Shown here: in pieces, positions 24,604 through 36,346 of the stretch
How positions within the stretch are numbered: position 1 is the first letter of the stretch
How the letters are laid out: the number at the start of each line of letters is the position of its first letter
Source: Streptomyces griseoluteus
GTDB lineage: Bacteria; Actinomycetota; Actinomycetes; Streptomycetales; Streptomycetaceae
Assembly: GCF_004784465.1 (NCBI RefSeq)
Contig: NZ_SRRU01000004.1
Coordinates: 496,001-560,000 of the forward strand
DNA length: 64,000 nucleotides
Direction: 5' to 3'
Position numbers and translations under genes: made by a program
Notes under the pieces: generated by a model
Database searches by the model: none
Told to the model about the DNA's origin: nothing
Seen by the model: only the letters and a program-made list of their open reading frames with translations

Positions 24604-25662
24604 ATGGACATCGCAGCCGCCGCAGCCGCCCTCTTCCCCCCTCAGGAGCCCGGACCCGTGATGACACTCGCCCTCGGCCCGAGCTGGCTCGACCCCAACT
24701 ACCTGCTGAACACCTACAGCATCTGGGGTCTGCTGCTCATCGTCTTCGCCGAGTCCGGCCTGCTCATCGGCTTCTTCCTGCCGGGCGACTCGCTGCTGTT
24801 CACCGCCGGCCTGCTGATCACCTCAGGCCAGCTGGACTTCCCGCTGTGGGGAGCGATCGCGCTGATCTGCGCCGCCGCGATCCTGGGAGACCAGGCGGGC
24901 TACATGTTCGGCAAGAAGGTCGGCCCGTCGCTGTTCAACCGGCCCGACTCGCGCCTGTTCAAGCAGGAGAACGTCACCAAGGCGCACGAGTTCTTCGAGA
25001 AGTACGGCCCCAAGTCGCTGGTCCTGGCCCGCTTCGTGCCGATCGTGCGCACCTTCACGCCGATCATCGCCGGCGTCAGCGGGATGCGGTACCGCTCGTT
25101 CCTGACCTTCAACGTCATCGGCGGTGTGCTGTGGGGTGCCGGGGTGACGCTCCTCGGCTCCTGGCTCGGCAACATCGGCATCGTCAAGGACAACATCGAG
25201 GCGATGCTCATCCTCATCGTGCTCATCTCGGTGGTCCCGATCGCCATCGAGTTCCTGCGCGCCCGCGGCAAGAACAAGCGCGCGGAGCAGCAGGCCCCCG
25301 AGCAGCCCGCGTACGAGCAGCAGCCGCAGGCCCCGGTCATGGACGACTCCACGACCCAGCTCCGCCGCATCGAGCCCGACCAGCCCTACGAGGACCCCTA
25401 CGGGCGCCCGTACGAGCAGCAGGCGGCCCCGCAGCACTGGCAGCAGGGCTACGGCCACCAGCAGCCCCAGGGCGGCCAGGGTTACCCCGGTCAGGGTCAG
25501 GGTGAGGGACAGGGCGGCTACGGCCGGCAGCAGGACCCGTACTACGGACAGCAGCCCCAGCAGCAGCCGCAGTACGACGGCTACGGACGCCCCCAGCAGC
25601 CCCAGCACCCGCAGCAGCCCTATCCCTACGGGTACGACCAGGGCGGACACCGCCCCCAGTAG
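24604..25662 (+). CDS. DedA-family membrane protein with Q/Y/G-rich C-terminal tail
   Basis: 352 aa from ATG 24604; ATG 24661 would give 333 aa and cannot be excluded. The DedA core has several helices, FxxGDSLLFTAG-type sequence (FFLPGDSLLFTAGLL), the basic-acidic ARFVPIVRTFTPIIAG motif and a final helix near 210. DedA proteins handle undecaprenyl phosphate or other lipid flipping and need the proton gradient. Unusually, the last 130 residues are disordered and rich in Gln, Tyr, Gly and Pro (PYYGQQPQQQPQYDGYGRPQ). The tail should face the cytoplasm. Confidence 0.88.
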   Translation: MDIAAAAAALFPPQEPGPVMTLALGPSWLDPNYLLNTYSIWGLLLIVFAESGLLIGFFLPGDSLLFTAGLLITSGQLDFPLWGAIALICAAAILGDQAGYMFGKKVGPSLFNRPDSRLFKQENVTKAHEFFEKYGPKSLVLARFVPIVRTFTPIIAGVSGMRYRSFLTFNVIGGVLWGAGVTLLGSWLGNIGIVKDNIEAMLILIVLISVVPIAIEFLRARGKNKRAEQQAPEQPAYEQQPQAPVMDDSTTQLRRIEPDQPYEDPYGRPYEQQAAPQHWQQGYGHQQPQGGQGYPGQGQGEGQGGYGRQQDPYYGQQPQQQPQYDGYGRPQQPQHPQQPYPYGYDQGGHRPQ

Positions 25663-25676
25663 GGGCGAGGCCCCTA
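25660..25676. terminator. Short hairpin shared by converging DedA and ThrE-like genes
   Basis: TAGGGGC-GAG-GCCCCTA forms a 7-bp stem that contains the stop codons of both converging genes. It is short and lacks a T-run, so it is a modest call. Confidence 0.35.
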
Positions 25677-27332
25677 GAAGCCCCTGGTCCGCTTGGCCGC
25701 CCGGCGCTTGCCCGCGGAGCCGATCCGCAGGGTGAGCCGGGAGATCTCCGAACCCAGGTTCACCCCGATGGCGATGGCCATGGCCAGCGACACGGCCTGG
25801 GCCAGCGACACCAGCCCCTTGTCCACCTGGCTCTGCGCGATGGACAGCAGACCGAAGTACGTGGCCGAACCGGGCAGCAGCGGCCCGATCGCGGCCGTGG
25901 TGTACGGCAGCGCGGACGCGAACTGATAGCGCGCCAGCAACTGCCCGAAGAGGCCCACCAGACCGGCCGCCACCGCCGTGGAGGCCACCGGCGAGATGTC
26001 CGCGGTGTAGCGCAGCGCGCCGTACACCGACCAGGCGACACCGCCGTTGAGCGTCACCCACAGCACGGTCGAGCGCTCCTGCTGGAGCAGCACCGCGAAG
26101 GTCAGCGACAGCACCATGGACGCCAGGATCTGCAGCACCGGCCGGGACTGGATGTTCAGCGCCGCGTCCGGGTTCAGCTCGCCGCCCACCTGCACGCCGA
26201 AGTACAGCACCGTCAGCACGCCGATCACGATGGCGACGAAGAAGTACATGACCTCCAGCAGCCGCGCCGACGCGGTGATGTAGAAGCCCGTCAGCCCGTC
26301 CTGCACGCCCGCCACCAGCGCCCGCCCGGGCAGCAGCGCGAAGAGTCCACCGGTGACCACCGCGGACGCCTTCACGTCCACGTTTGCCAGCGCGAACGCC
26401 ACCCCGATCGCGGCGGGCGGCATCGCGGCCACCGTGAACTGGTAGAACTCCGGCAGCCCGCGCCCGGCCAGCAGCCAGGCCAGCCGGTCGCCGAGCATCG
26501 CGCCCAGCGCGGCCGCGACGAACACGATCGCGTCACCGCCGACCAGCACCGAGGCCGCGCCCGCCAGCCCGCCGCTGGCCAGGGTCAGCGCCCAGCCGGG
26601 GTAGGGGTGCCGGTTGCGCCGCATCTCCGCCAGTCGGCGGTACGCCTCCTCGAGGGAGAGGTGCGTCTCGGGGTCCGTGATGTCGTCCACCAGCCGGAAG
26701 ACGGCCGCCAGCCGGGTGTAGTCGGTGCCGCGCCTGCGGACCGTCCGGGACGCCGTCACCGGGTCCTCCACCAGGGAGGGCTGGTAGGTGATCGACAGCA
26801 GCGTGAAGGTCACCGTCGGCTCGCAGCGGTCCAGCCCGTAGGACCGGCACACCGCGAACATCGCGGCCTCCACGTCCTCGGCGCCCTCACCGCCCGCGAG
26901 CAGCAGCTCGCCGATACGCAGGGTCAGGTCGAGCACGCGCGGTACCGCGGGGCCCTCGTCCTCGGAGCGCGCCACCGGCTCCAGCGCCGGCCGCTCGGCC
27001 ACCGGCATGCGCAGCATCGTGCGCATCCGGTCCTGCCAGGGCGCGTCCGTGACCAGCGTGATCATCGGAACACCTGTCGCGGGGGTGAACGCGGCCGGGG
27101 CGTCCTTGACGCTGTACGTGCGCGGCGTGTTGAACGCCGAGCCCTCCGGCTCGCTCTCCGGCTGCGCCGACTCCAGCCCCTTGGGCACGGCGAACTCGGA
27201 CGTCGTCTCCGATTCGCCGCCTCCCCTGGCGACCGCGAGTCCCTCCGGAATGGCGAACTCGGACGTGATCTCCGGGTCGAACGTGGCCCGCGCCTCGTCC
27301 GACCGGGGCTTGCGGTCCTCCGCCTCCGACAC
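25674..27332 (-). CDS. ThrE-family threonine/serine exporter-like protein
   Basis: 552 aa from GTG 27332, with GGGAGC nine bases upstream. About 130 disordered N-terminal residues include a near-repeat, ITSEFAIPEGL and TTSEFAVPKGL. Then come a soluble ThrE domain (LRIGELLLAGGEGAEDVEAAM) and about ten membrane helices including a second ThrE_2-like half. The family exports Thr and Ser in Corynebacterium; the substrate here is inferred. It is convergent with the DedA gene. Upstream lies the pyrophosphatase gene on the same strand, about 120 bp away. Confidence 0.87.
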   Translation of the reverse strand: MSEAEDRKPRSDEARATFDPEITSEFAIPEGLAVARGGGESETTSEFAVPKGLESAQPESEPEGSAFNTPRTYSVKDAPAAFTPATGVPMITLVTDAPWQDRMRTMLRMPVAERPALEPVARSEDEGPAVPRVLDLTLRIGELLLAGGEGAEDVEAAMFAVCRSYGLDRCEPTVTFTLLSITYQPSLVEDPVTASRTVRRRGTDYTRLAAVFRLVDDITDPETHLSLEEAYRRLAEMRRNRHPYPGWALTLASGGLAGAASVLVGGDAIVFVAAALGAMLGDRLAWLLAGRGLPEFYQFTVAAMPPAAIGVAFALANVDVKASAVVTGGLFALLPGRALVAGVQDGLTGFYITASARLLEVMYFFVAIVIGVLTVLYFGVQVGGELNPDAALNIQSRPVLQILASMVLSLTFAVLLQQERSTVLWVTLNGGVAWSVYGALRYTADISPVASTAVAAGLVGLFGQLLARYQFASALPYTTAAIGPLLPGSATYFGLLSIAQSQVDKGLVSLAQAVSLAMAIAIGVNLGSEISRLTLRIGSAGKRRAAKRTRGF

Positions 27333-27449
27333 CTCGCACCGCTCCCTGAACGACACCTTCCGATTACGCCTCAGTATGCGCGTGAACGCGCGAACGGGCC
27401 GCACCGCCCCCACCGGGGCGGCGCGACCCGCTCATCGCGGAACGGCAGG

Positions 27450-27941
27450 TCAGTGACCGCCCTGCTCCTCCAGGCGCTTGTACGAGCGCTCGATCTCCGC
27501 CTCGGCCTCCTGACGGCCCACCCAGTTGGCGCCCTCGACCGACTTGCCCGGCTCCAGGTCCTTGTAGACCTCGAAGAAGTGCTGGATCTCCAGGCGGTCG
27601 AACTCCGACACGTGGTGGATGTCGCGCAGGTGCTCCACGCGCGGGTCCGTCGACGGGACGCACAGCAGCTTGTCGTCGCCGCCGGCCTCGTCGGTCATGC
27701 GGAACATGCCGATCGCGCGGCAGCGGATCAGGCAGCCCGGGAACGTGGGCTCGTCGAGGATGACGAGCGCGTCCAGCGGGTCGCCGTCCTCGCCGAGCGT
27801 GTTCTCGACGAATCCGTAGTCGGTCGGGTAGGCGGTCGAGGTGAAGAGGCGACGGTCCAGGCGGATCCGACCGGTCTCGTGGTCCACCTCGTACTTGTTC
27901 CGCGAACCCTTCGGGATCTCGATCGTGACGTCGAACTCCAC
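27450..27941 (-). CDS. ppa: Inorganic pyrophosphatase (family I)
   Basis: 163 aa from GTG 27941, chosen because GGAGG lies at ideal distance upstream and homologues begin at [18 protein letters not shown]; an ATG five codons earlier overlaps that ribosome site. It hydrolyses PPi to phosphate, driving biosynthetic reactions in the cytoplasm. The family I signature [11 protein letters not shown] supplies the Mg2+-binding aspartates, with the further active-site stretches [13 protein letters not shown] and the Tyr/Lys near the C-terminus. It is divergent from the D-Ala-D-Ala carboxypeptidase gene, with about 80 bp between starts. Confidence 0.96.
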   Translation of the reverse strand: MEFDVTIEIPKGSRNKYEVDHETGRIRLDRRLFTSTAYPTDYGFVENTLGEDGDPLDALVILDEPTFPGCLIRCRAIGMFRMTDEAGGDDKLLCVPSTDPRVEHLRDIHHVSEFDRLEIQHFFEVYKDLEPGKSVEGANWVGRQEAEAEIERSYKRLEEQGGH

Positions 27942-28020
27942 CGGTGGCTCCTCCATGATCAGCGCATAGTTCTGGTGATTAAGTGTCCCTCACGCAGGAG
28001 TGTGATCGCGAAAGGGGCTG

Positions 28021-29616
28021 GTGGTCGTGCCGGAGCTGGGACCTTTGCGGTCCGTGAGACCGCGTGTGAAGCGGCTCGCGGACGCCCTACGACCGAGTCT
28101 GGCGCACACCGCGTCCGTCGTGAAACCACGTCTCGCCCGGTTGACGTCCACCCTGCGTCCCGGACCCGGCCGGTCCGGTCCCAGGCCCTCCCGGACCTGG
28201 TACTTCACCGCCTCGGCGGCCACCGCCGGACTGGCCCTGGCCGCCGGCGCAGTGGCCGTGGCCGGCCCCTTCGACGGCGCGGGTCAGCGTACGGCCGAGC
28301 GGGACCGCGCGGTCGCACTCACGCTCGCACGTGGCGCAGATCACGACGGCGGCGGCACCGGGGGAGGCGGCACCGCGTCCGTACCGAGCGCCCCGCCCGT
28401 GCTGCGCGCGCTCGGCGGCGCCGCGGAGCCCGCGAAGTCCGGCAAGCTGCCCCCGAGGGGCATCGCGGGCGTCCTGGCCCCCTTGCTGACCGACCCCGCC
28501 CTCGGCCAGGGCCAGGCCGCGGCCGTCGTGGACGTGACCACCGGGAGCCGCCTCTACGGGACCCACTCCGACCAGGCGTTCACCCCCGCCTCCACCACCA
28601 AGATCGCCACCGCGGTGGCGGCGCTGTCCGCGCTCGGCCCCGACCACCGGCTGACCACCCGGACCGCGCTCGACCCCGACACCCGCGAACTGGTCCTGGT
28701 CGGCGGCGGCGACCCCACCCTCACGGCGCACAAGGCGAGCGGCGGCTGGGCGAGCCTGCGCACCCTCGCCGCCGGCACCGCCGCCGCGCTGAAGAAGCGG
28801 GGCGTCGAGAAAGTCACGCTGTCCTACGACACGACGCTCTACTCCGGTCCCTCGCAGCACCCCATCGGCGTCAACGACAACCTCGCCGAGGTCACCGCCC
28901 TCATCGCGGACGAGGGCCGCACGGACAACTCCACCAGCGGGCCGGTGACCCGCGTGGCCGACCCGGCCGCCGAGGCCGCCCGCACCTTCGCGGGGTTGCT
29001 GAAGGGGGCGGGCATCAAGGCGACCCCGCCCGGCCCCTCCAAGGCCACCTCACGCGCGACGACCCTCGCTTCCGTCTCCTCGCCCCCGCTGTCCGACGTG
29101 GTCGAGCGGATGCTGACCAACAGCGACAACGACATCGCCGAGGCGCTGGCCCGGCAGACCGCCCTCGCCTCCGGGCAGCCCGGCAGCTTCGCGGGCGGCG
29201 CCAAGGCCGTCGCCGCCCGGCTGACCAAGCTCGGGCTGCCGATGCGCGGCGCCTCCTTCCACGACGGCAGCGGGCTCGACCGGGACGACCGGCTCACCGC
29301 CGACCTCCTGACCTCGCTGCTCGCCGCCGCCGCCGACCCCGCCCGGCCCGGCCTGCGACCCGTCCTCACCGGCCTGCCCGTCGGCGGGTTCACCGGCACC
29401 CTCGCCGAGCGCTACGCCGGCGGCGGCGCGGCCGGCCTCATCCGCGCCAAGACCGGCACCCTGACCGGCGTCAACTCCCTCGCCGGCACGGTCGTCACCA
29501 AGGACGGCCGCCTCCTCACCTTCGCCTTCCTCACCTCGGGCACCACCGACCCCCAGTCCGCCCAGTCCGCCCTGGACCACACGGCGACCAGCCTGGCCAA
29601 CTGCGGCTGCGGCTAG
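28021..29616 (+). CDS. dacB: D-alanyl-D-alanine carboxypeptidase/endopeptidase (PBP4, S13)
   Basis: 531 aa from GTG 28021 (AAAGGGG just upstream; GTG 28027 is an alternative). A basic 55-residue N-terminus is followed by one membrane segment (about 60-82) placing the enzyme outside. The penicillin-binding motifs are complete: S191-T-T-K194, S368-D-N370 and K477-T-G. It trims or cleaves peptidoglycan stem peptides. The gene heads the plus-strand run DUF2342, tilS, hpt, ftsH, a conserved Streptomyces order. A Gly-rich linker near 115 separates anchor and catalytic domain. Confidence 0.93.
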   Translation: MVVPELGPLRSVRPRVKRLADALRPSLAHTASVVKPRLARLTSTLRPGPGRSGPRPSRTWYFTASAATAGLALAAGAVAVAGPFDGAGQRTAERDRAVALTLARGADHDGGGTGGGGTASVPSAPPVLRALGGAAEPAKSGKLPPRGIAGVLAPLLTDPALGQGQAAAVVDVTTGSRLYGTHSDQAFTPASTTKIATAVAALSALGPDHRLTTRTALDPDTRELVLVGGGDPTLTAHKASGGWASLRTLAAGTAAALKKRGVEKVTLSYDTTLYSGPSQHPIGVNDNLAEVTALIADEGRTDNSTSGPVTRVADPAAEAARTFAGLLKGAGIKATPPGPSKATSRATTLASVSSPPLSDVVERMLTNSDNDIAEALARQTALASGQPGSFAGGAKAVAARLTKLGLPMRGASFHDGSGLDRDDRLTADLLTSLLAAAADPARPGLRPVLTGLPVGGFTGTLAERYAGGGAAGLIRAKTGTLTGVNSLAGTVVTKDGRLLTFAFLTSGTTDPQSAQSALDHTATSLANCGCG

Positions 29617-29741
29617 CCTCCGGCGGTCCGCCGGGGGTCCGGCCGGGCGGGGGTCCGGGCAGCCGACCGGGCCGGACGGGGCCCCGGCCCGGCCCGGTTC
29701 GCGGACTGCCCCGAGGGCGGGGGCTCACGTACGGTTGACGC

Positions 29742-30881
29742 ATGACGAGCTTCGGTGGCACCGCTTCTCAGGGGATGGTCGACTGGAACCTCGCGGTGGC
29801 GACCGCGACGCGGCTCGTGCGGCCGGGGCCGGAGATCACCAGGGACGAGGCCAGGGCGGTGGTGGCCGAACTGCGTCGGCACGCCAAGGTCTCCGAGGAA
29901 CACGTCCGCGCCTTCACCCGCATGGGGACCGAGGACGTCCACGACACCCCCGTACTGGTCGTCGACCGGCCCGGCTGGGTACGGGCCAACGTCGCCGGGT
30001 TCCGGGAGCTGCTGAGGCCGCTGCTCGAGAAGATGCACGAGCGGCGCGGCTCCGGCGCGGGCAACGCCGTCCTCGGTGCCGTCGGCGGCAAGGTGACCGG
30101 CGTGGAACTCGGCATGCTGCTGTCGTTCCTGTCCTCCCGTGTCCTCGGCCAGTACGAGACCTTCGCCCCCGCCGCCCCCGACCTGCCCGCCGGTACCGCG
30201 CCCGGCGGAGGCGGCCGGCTGCTGCTCGTCGCGCCGAACATCGTCCACGTGGAGCGTGAACTCGACGTGGACCCCCACGACTTCCGGCTCTGGGTGTGCC
30301 TGCACGAGGAGACCCACCGCACCCAGTTCACCGCCGTGCCCTGGCTCCGCGACCACCTGGAGGGCGAGATCCAGGCGTTCCTCGCGGAGACCGACGTCGA
30401 CCCGATGACGTTCCTCGAACGCGTCCGGGACGCCGCCCAGTCGCTCGCCGGGGGCCGCCCCGAGGGCGAGCAGGAGGACAGCGGACGCTCGCTGGTGGAA
30501 CTGGTCCAGAGCCCGGCCCAGCGGGAGATCCTCGGCCGCCTCACCGCCGTCATGTCCCTGCTGGAGGGGCACGCCGACTTCGTCATGGACGGCGTCGGCC
30601 CCGACGTCGTGCCGAGCGTCGCCGAGATCCGCGAGAAGTTCCAGCAGCGCCGGGCCAAGGGCGCCTCCCGCCTCGACCTCGCGCTGCGCAAGCTCCTCGG
30701 GCTCGACGCCAAGCTGCGCCAGTACCGCGACGGCGAGCGCTTCGTCCGCGCGGTCGTGGACGAGGTCGGCATGGACGGCTTCAACCGGGTGTGGACCTCG
30801 CCCAACACGCTGCCCACCAAGGCCGAGATCTCCGACCCGGCCGGCTGGGTCGCGCGTGTGCACCGCACGACTGAACCCTGA
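29742..30881 (+). CDS. DUF2342 zinc-metallopeptidase-like protein
   Basis: 379 aa. TACGGT lies six bases before the ATG, suggesting a leaderless mRNA. It has a HExxH zinc motif, HEETH in LWVCLHEETHRTQF, with a further EGHADFVMDGVG stretch that may supply the third ligand. Related proteins are annotated as coenzyme F420 biosynthesis-associated or zinc-dependent metalloproteases, though activity is unproven. No signal peptide is present, so it acts in the cytoplasm. Its conserved position between dacB and tilS suggests a housekeeping function. Confidence 0.85.
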   Translation: MTSFGGTASQGMVDWNLAVATATRLVRPGPEITRDEARAVVAELRRHAKVSEEHVRAFTRMGTEDVHDTPVLVVDRPGWVRANVAGFRELLRPLLEKMHERRGSGAGNAVLGAVGGKVTGVELGMLLSFLSSRVLGQYETFAPAAPDLPAGTAPGGGGRLLLVAPNIVHVERELDVDPHDFRLWVCLHEETHRTQFTAVPWLRDHLEGEIQAFLAETDVDPMTFLERVRDAAQSLAGGRPEGEQEDSGRSLVELVQSPAQREILGRLTAVMSLLEGHADFVMDGVGPDVVPSVAEIREKFQQRRAKGASRLDLALRKLLGLDAKLRQYRDGERFVRAVVDEVGMDGFNRVWTSPNTLPTKAEISDPAGWVARVHRTTEP

Positions 30882-31049
30882 GAGCGGGCGGACGGCAGGG
30901 AAACGCCCCTCCAATCACCCGTCCGAGGGACCGTCAGCCATGCGTAGGCGTGCAATGCTCGGGGAAGGGCCCGCTTCTGTCACCATCGACGCACTCTGAG
31001 TGACCGGACTTCGGGCTCGTCCCCCGAAACTTCATGAAGGGAACCGGAC

Positions 31050-32153
31050 ATGGGTCCCCATCCCGCGGTCGCGGCGATACGCCTGGCGGTCCGCCGCGTC
31101 CTCCACGACATCGCCACCGGCCAGGCCGCCGAGCACGGCAGCACCGCCCACGGCGGCAGCGGCCAAGGTGCCGTCGCGGTCGCCCACCGAACCGGCGGGC
31201 CGAGTACCGCGCAGCGCCACCGGGGCCCCGCCCCCGCCACCGCGCCGCTCGTCCTCGTCGCCTGCTCCGGCGGCGCCGACTCCATGGCGCTCGCCTCCGC
31301 CCTCGCCTTCGAGGCCCCCCGCCTCGGCCTGCGCGCAGGCGGCGTCACCGTCGACCACGGCCTCCAGCCCGGCTCCGCCCTGCGCGCCGAGGAGGTCGCC
31401 CTCAGGCTGCGCGAACTCGGCCTGGAGCCCGTCGAGTCCGTCACCGTCACCGTGGGCCGCGACGGCGGCCCCGAGGCGGCCGCGCGGGACGCCCGGTACG
31501 CCGCCCTGGACGCCACCGCCGAACGCCACGGCGCCGCCGCCGTCCTGCTCGGCCACACCAGGGACGACCAGGCCGAGACCGTCCTGCTCGGCCTCGCCCG
31601 CGGCTCCGGCATCCGCTCCCTGTCCGGCATGGCCGCGGTCTCGGGGGCCGACGGCCGTTACCGGCGCCCGTTCCTCCAGCTCGACCGGCAGACCGCCCGC
31701 AAGGCGTGCCTGGTCCAGTCGCTGCCCGTCTGGGACGACCCGCACAACACCGACCCGGCCTACACCCGCTCCCGGCTGCGCCACGAGGGCCTGCCCGCGC
31801 TGGAGAAGGCGCTCGGCAAGGGCGTCGTGGAGGCGCTCGCCCGCACCGCCCAGCTCTCCCGCGACGACGCCGACGCCCTGGACGCCTGGGCCGGCCAGGC
31901 CGAGTCCTCCGTACGGGACGCCGAGGGCGTGCTGGAGTGCGCCAAGCTCTACGCACTGCCGCCCGCCGTGCGCCGCCGGGTACTGCGCCGGGCCGCCATC
32001 GATGCGGGCGCTCCGGCCGGTTCGCTCTTCGCCCGGCACATCGAGGAGATGGACCGCCTGATCACCGGCTGGCGCGGCCAGGGAGCCATCAATCTGCCGG
32101 GCAAGGTCGTCGCCCAGCGGCAGGGTGGCAGACTGGTGATTCGGCAAGGCTGA
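31050..32153 (+). CDS. tilS: tRNA(Ile)-lysidine synthase
   Basis: 367 aa from ATG 31050, with GAAGGGA eight bases upstream. It attaches lysine to C34 of tRNA-Ile(CAU) so that it reads AUA instead of AUG, using ATP. The N-type ATP pyrophosphatase loop SGGADS (about 73-78) is present, as are the [19 protein letters not shown] and RPFLQLDR motifs of the family. A TilS substrate-recognition region follows in the C-terminal third. The gene is upstream of hpt, the common bacterial tilS-hpt-ftsH order. Confidence 0.95.
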   Translation: MGPHPAVAAIRLAVRRVLHDIATGQAAEHGSTAHGGSGQGAVAVAHRTGGPSTAQRHRGPAPATAPLVLVACSGGADSMALASALAFEAPRLGLRAGGVTVDHGLQPGSALRAEEVALRLRELGLEPVESVTVTVGRDGGPEAAARDARYAALDATAERHGAAAVLLGHTRDDQAETVLLGLARGSGIRSLSGMAAVSGADGRYRRPFLQLDRQTARKACLVQSLPVWDDPHNTDPAYTRSRLRHEGLPALEKALGKGVVEALARTAQLSRDDADALDAWAGQAESSVRDAEGVLECAKLYALPPAVRRRVLRRAAIDAGAPAGSLFARHIEEMDRLITGWRGQGAINLPGKVVAQRQGGRLVIRQG

Positions 32154-32239
32154 AATCCCGACCCCCGGAGCCCGACTCCGACGGGCCGGGCCTGCCGGTG
32201 GCCGCCGGCGCGGCCGTAAATGCGGGACGACCGAAAGTG

Positions 32240-32800
32240 ATGCGGGTGGACGCGAAAGACATGGGTGCCGACCTCCAGCGGGTGCTCATCACCAAGGAAC
32301 AGATCGACGCGAAGCTGGCCGACCTGGCCGCGAAGATCGACGCGGAGTACGCGGGCAAGGACCTGCTGATCGTCGGTGTCCTCAAGGGCGCCGTCATGGT
32401 CATGGCGGACCTGGCGCGTGCGCTGTCCACCCCCGTCACCATGGACTGGATGGCCGTGTCCTCCTATGGCGCGGGCACCCAGTCCTCCGGTGTCGTCCGC
32501 ATCCTCAAGGACCTCGACACCGACATCAAGGGCCGGCACGTCCTGATCGTCGAGGACATCATCGACTCCGGGCTGACCCTGTCCTGGCTGATCAACAACC
32601 TCGGCTCGCGCGAGCCCGCCTCCCTGAAGGTGTGCACGCTGCTGCGCAAGCCGGACGCCGCCAAGGTCTCCATCGACGTGGAGTGGGTCGGCTTCGACAT
32701 CCCGAACGAGTTCGTGGTCGGCTACGGCCTGGACTACGCCGAGAAGTACCGGAACCTCCCGTTCGTCGGTACGCTCGCGCCCCACGTCTACGGCGGCTGA
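32240..32800 (+). CDS. hpt: Hypoxanthine phosphoribosyltransferase
   Basis: 186 aa from ATG 32240. It salvages hypoxanthine and guanine to IMP and GMP using PRPP. The PRPP-binding motif [16 protein letters not shown] lies near 100-115, and [15 protein letters not shown] and [20 protein letters not shown] supply flexible-loop and base-binding parts. The family's usual length is about 180 aa. It follows tilS by 86 bp and precedes ftsH by about 190 bp. Confidence 0.95.
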   Translation: MRVDAKDMGADLQRVLITKEQIDAKLADLAAKIDAEYAGKDLLIVGVLKGAVMVMADLARALSTPVTMDWMAVSSYGAGTQSSGVVRILKDLDTDIKGRHVLIVEDIIDSGLTLSWLINNLGSREPASLKVCTLLRKPDAAKVSIDVEWVGFDIPNEFVVGYGLDYAEKYRNLPFVGTLAPHVYGG

Positions 32801-32994
32801 CCCCAGTGGCGCACACCGCCGGGGAAGATCGGGAACCCCGGCGGGCTCCGTGACGTTGGAGCATTGGAAGACGGGCCCTGGTCCGTCCGGGCCGCCGAGC
32901 GCGGCTGCGGACGACGAGGCTGGGGTACCGTCAGAAGAACTGTCTTATCAAACTCACTATGGCAGGAGGGACGGGGCGTCACCGCTCCGTGTGG

Positions 32995-35034
<2,040 letters not shown>

Positions 35035-35062
35035 CGCTCCCTCCGGCCACTGGCCGGAATGT

Positions 35063-35105
35063 ATGCCGCGCCCCCCGGGTTCTAGCCTGGGGGGCGCGGC
35101 ATTTC
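35063..35105 (+). terminator. Terminator between ftsH and folE
   Basis: A perfect 14-bp stem, ATGCCGCGCCCCCC (35063-35076) with GGGGGGCGCGGCAT (35089-35102), a 12-base loop and TTTC beyond, 28 bases after the ftsH stop. folE begins 43 bases later and so probably has its own promoter inside or after the hairpin. Confidence 0.82.
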
Positions 35106-35145
35106 ACCATGCCCGCGCGCTGGACGCACAGGAACGAGGCACCAC

Positions 35146-35751
35146 ATGACCGACGCCGTGACGCTGGCCGGAGACGGCACCATCGGTGAGTTCGACGAGA
35201 AACGCGCCGAGAACGCCGTCCGCGAGCTCCTGATTGCCGTCGGCGAGGACCCCGACCGCGAGGGGCTCCGGGAAACCCCGGCACGGGTGGCACGGGCGTA
35301 CCGGGAGCTGCTGGCGGGGCTTCGGCAGAAGCCCGAGGAGGTGCTGACGACCACGTTCGACCTGGGGCACGACGAGATGGTCCTGGTGAAGGACATCGAG
35401 ATCGTCTCCCTCTGCGAGCACCATCTGCTGCCCTTCCACGGGGTGGCCCACGTCGGCTACATTCCGGCCGAGTCGGGCAAGATCACCGGTTTGTCCAAGC
35501 TGGCGCGCCTGGTCGAGGTGTTCGCCAGGAGGCCGCAGGTGCAGGAGCGGCTCACCACCCAGATCGCGGACTCCCTGATGGGCATTCTCGAAGCCCGTGG
35601 CGCGATCGTCGTCATCGAGGCCGAGCACATGTGCATGTCGGTACGCGGCATTCGCAAGCCCGGCGCGAAGACCACCACCTCGGCGGTGCGCGGCCAGCTC
35701 CGGGACTCCACCACCCGCGCCGAGGCGATGAGCCTGATACTGGCGCGCTGA
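35146..35751 (+). CDS. folE: GTP cyclohydrolase I (type IA)
   Basis: 201 aa from ATG 35146, with GAGG seven bases upstream. It converts GTP to dihydroneopterin triphosphate, the entry step of folate synthesis. The zinc ligands Cys90 and His93 in [12 protein letters not shown] and Cys163 in [10 protein letters not shown] are present, with the usual GRKPQVQERL-like segment ([15 protein letters not shown]). It is convergent with the minus-strand folP-folB-folK group, which performs the later steps; the two halves meet at the 35786 hairpin. Confidence 0.97.
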   Translation: MTDAVTLAGDGTIGEFDEKRAENAVRELLIAVGEDPDREGLRETPARVARAYRELLAGLRQKPEEVLTTTFDLGHDEMVLVKDIEIVSLCEHHLLPFHGVAHVGYIPAESGKITGLSKLARLVEVFARRPQVQERLTTQIADSLMGILEARGAIVVIEAEHMCMSVRGIRKPGAKTTTSAVRGQLRDSTTRAEAMSLILAR

Positions 35752-35785
35752 ACCGCGCGCCTGTTCACCCCACCCGATCCGGCGG

Positions 35786-35810
35786 ACCGGCGGCCCCTCA
35801 GGCCGCCGGT
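35786..35810. terminator. Bidirectional hairpin between folE and the DUF3180 gene
   Basis: A 10-bp stem, ACCGGCGGCC (35786-35795) with GGCCGCCGGT (35801-35810), around CCTCA. The DUF3180 stop codon falls in the loop. It probably ends both converging transcripts. Confidence 0.65.
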
Positions 35811-36286
35811 TCTGTGCCGGTGGGTGGGGTGTCGTCGTCCTCGGGGAGGCGGCAGACGCGTTCGAGGAGGAGGGCGGCCGCTATGACCGCGAAGCCGGCG
35901 AGGACGGAGAAGCCGGCGTAGATGGCCTGGTCGCGGCGGGCGGGGATGTCGAGGAGTTCCAGCAGGAGGACGCCGGTGCCCCCGTAGACGCCGCTGACCA
36001 GGGCGGCGACCAGCGCGCTGGCGTGGGCGAAGACGACCGCGCGGGCGGCCATCATGGGGTCGACGCCCTTGGCGTCGGGACGGCGCTCGCGCTGGGCCTT
36101 GAGGCGGGCGCGCAGGGAGAGCGCCGTGGCGAACAGGATCACGGCGATCAGCGCGAGCACGATGGGCGCGGCCACCGGTACGCCGGGCAGGGTGCCGAGC
36201 GAGTTCCAGAGGCGCGCGCCGGCCCAGGACAGGACTCCGGCGACGACGAACACGCCTGCCAGCACCCTGATGCGAAGCTGTTTCAC
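35798..36286 (-). CDS. DUF3180 membrane protein
   Basis: 162 aa from GTG 36286. Four hydrophobic segments are visible (about 7-27, 39-58, 83-102, 122-142) with a short basic loop LKAQRERRPDAKG after the second. The DUF3180 family is actinobacterial, small and uncharacterised. Its regular position at the end of the folate operon, about 60 bp after folK on the same strand, suggests co-transcription but not necessarily a folate role. Confidence 0.82.
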   Translation of the reverse strand: MKQLRIRVLAGVFVVAGVLSWAGARLWNSLGTLPGVPVAAPIVLALIAVILFATALSLRARLKAQRERRPDAKGVDPMMAARAVVFAHASALVAALVSGVYGGTGVLLLELLDIPARRDQAIYAGFSVLAGFAVIAAALLLERVCRLPEDDDTPPTGTEPAA

Positions 36287-36346
36287 GGTGTCCCTTCAGG
36301 TCCCCCCGGACCGTGCCGGGCCCGTGGTCGTTGTCGACCTTAACGA

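Noticed and set aside
28087..28860. Minus-strand frame inside dacB
   Set aside because: Antisense shadow; the plus-strand frame has all three penicillin-binding motifs.
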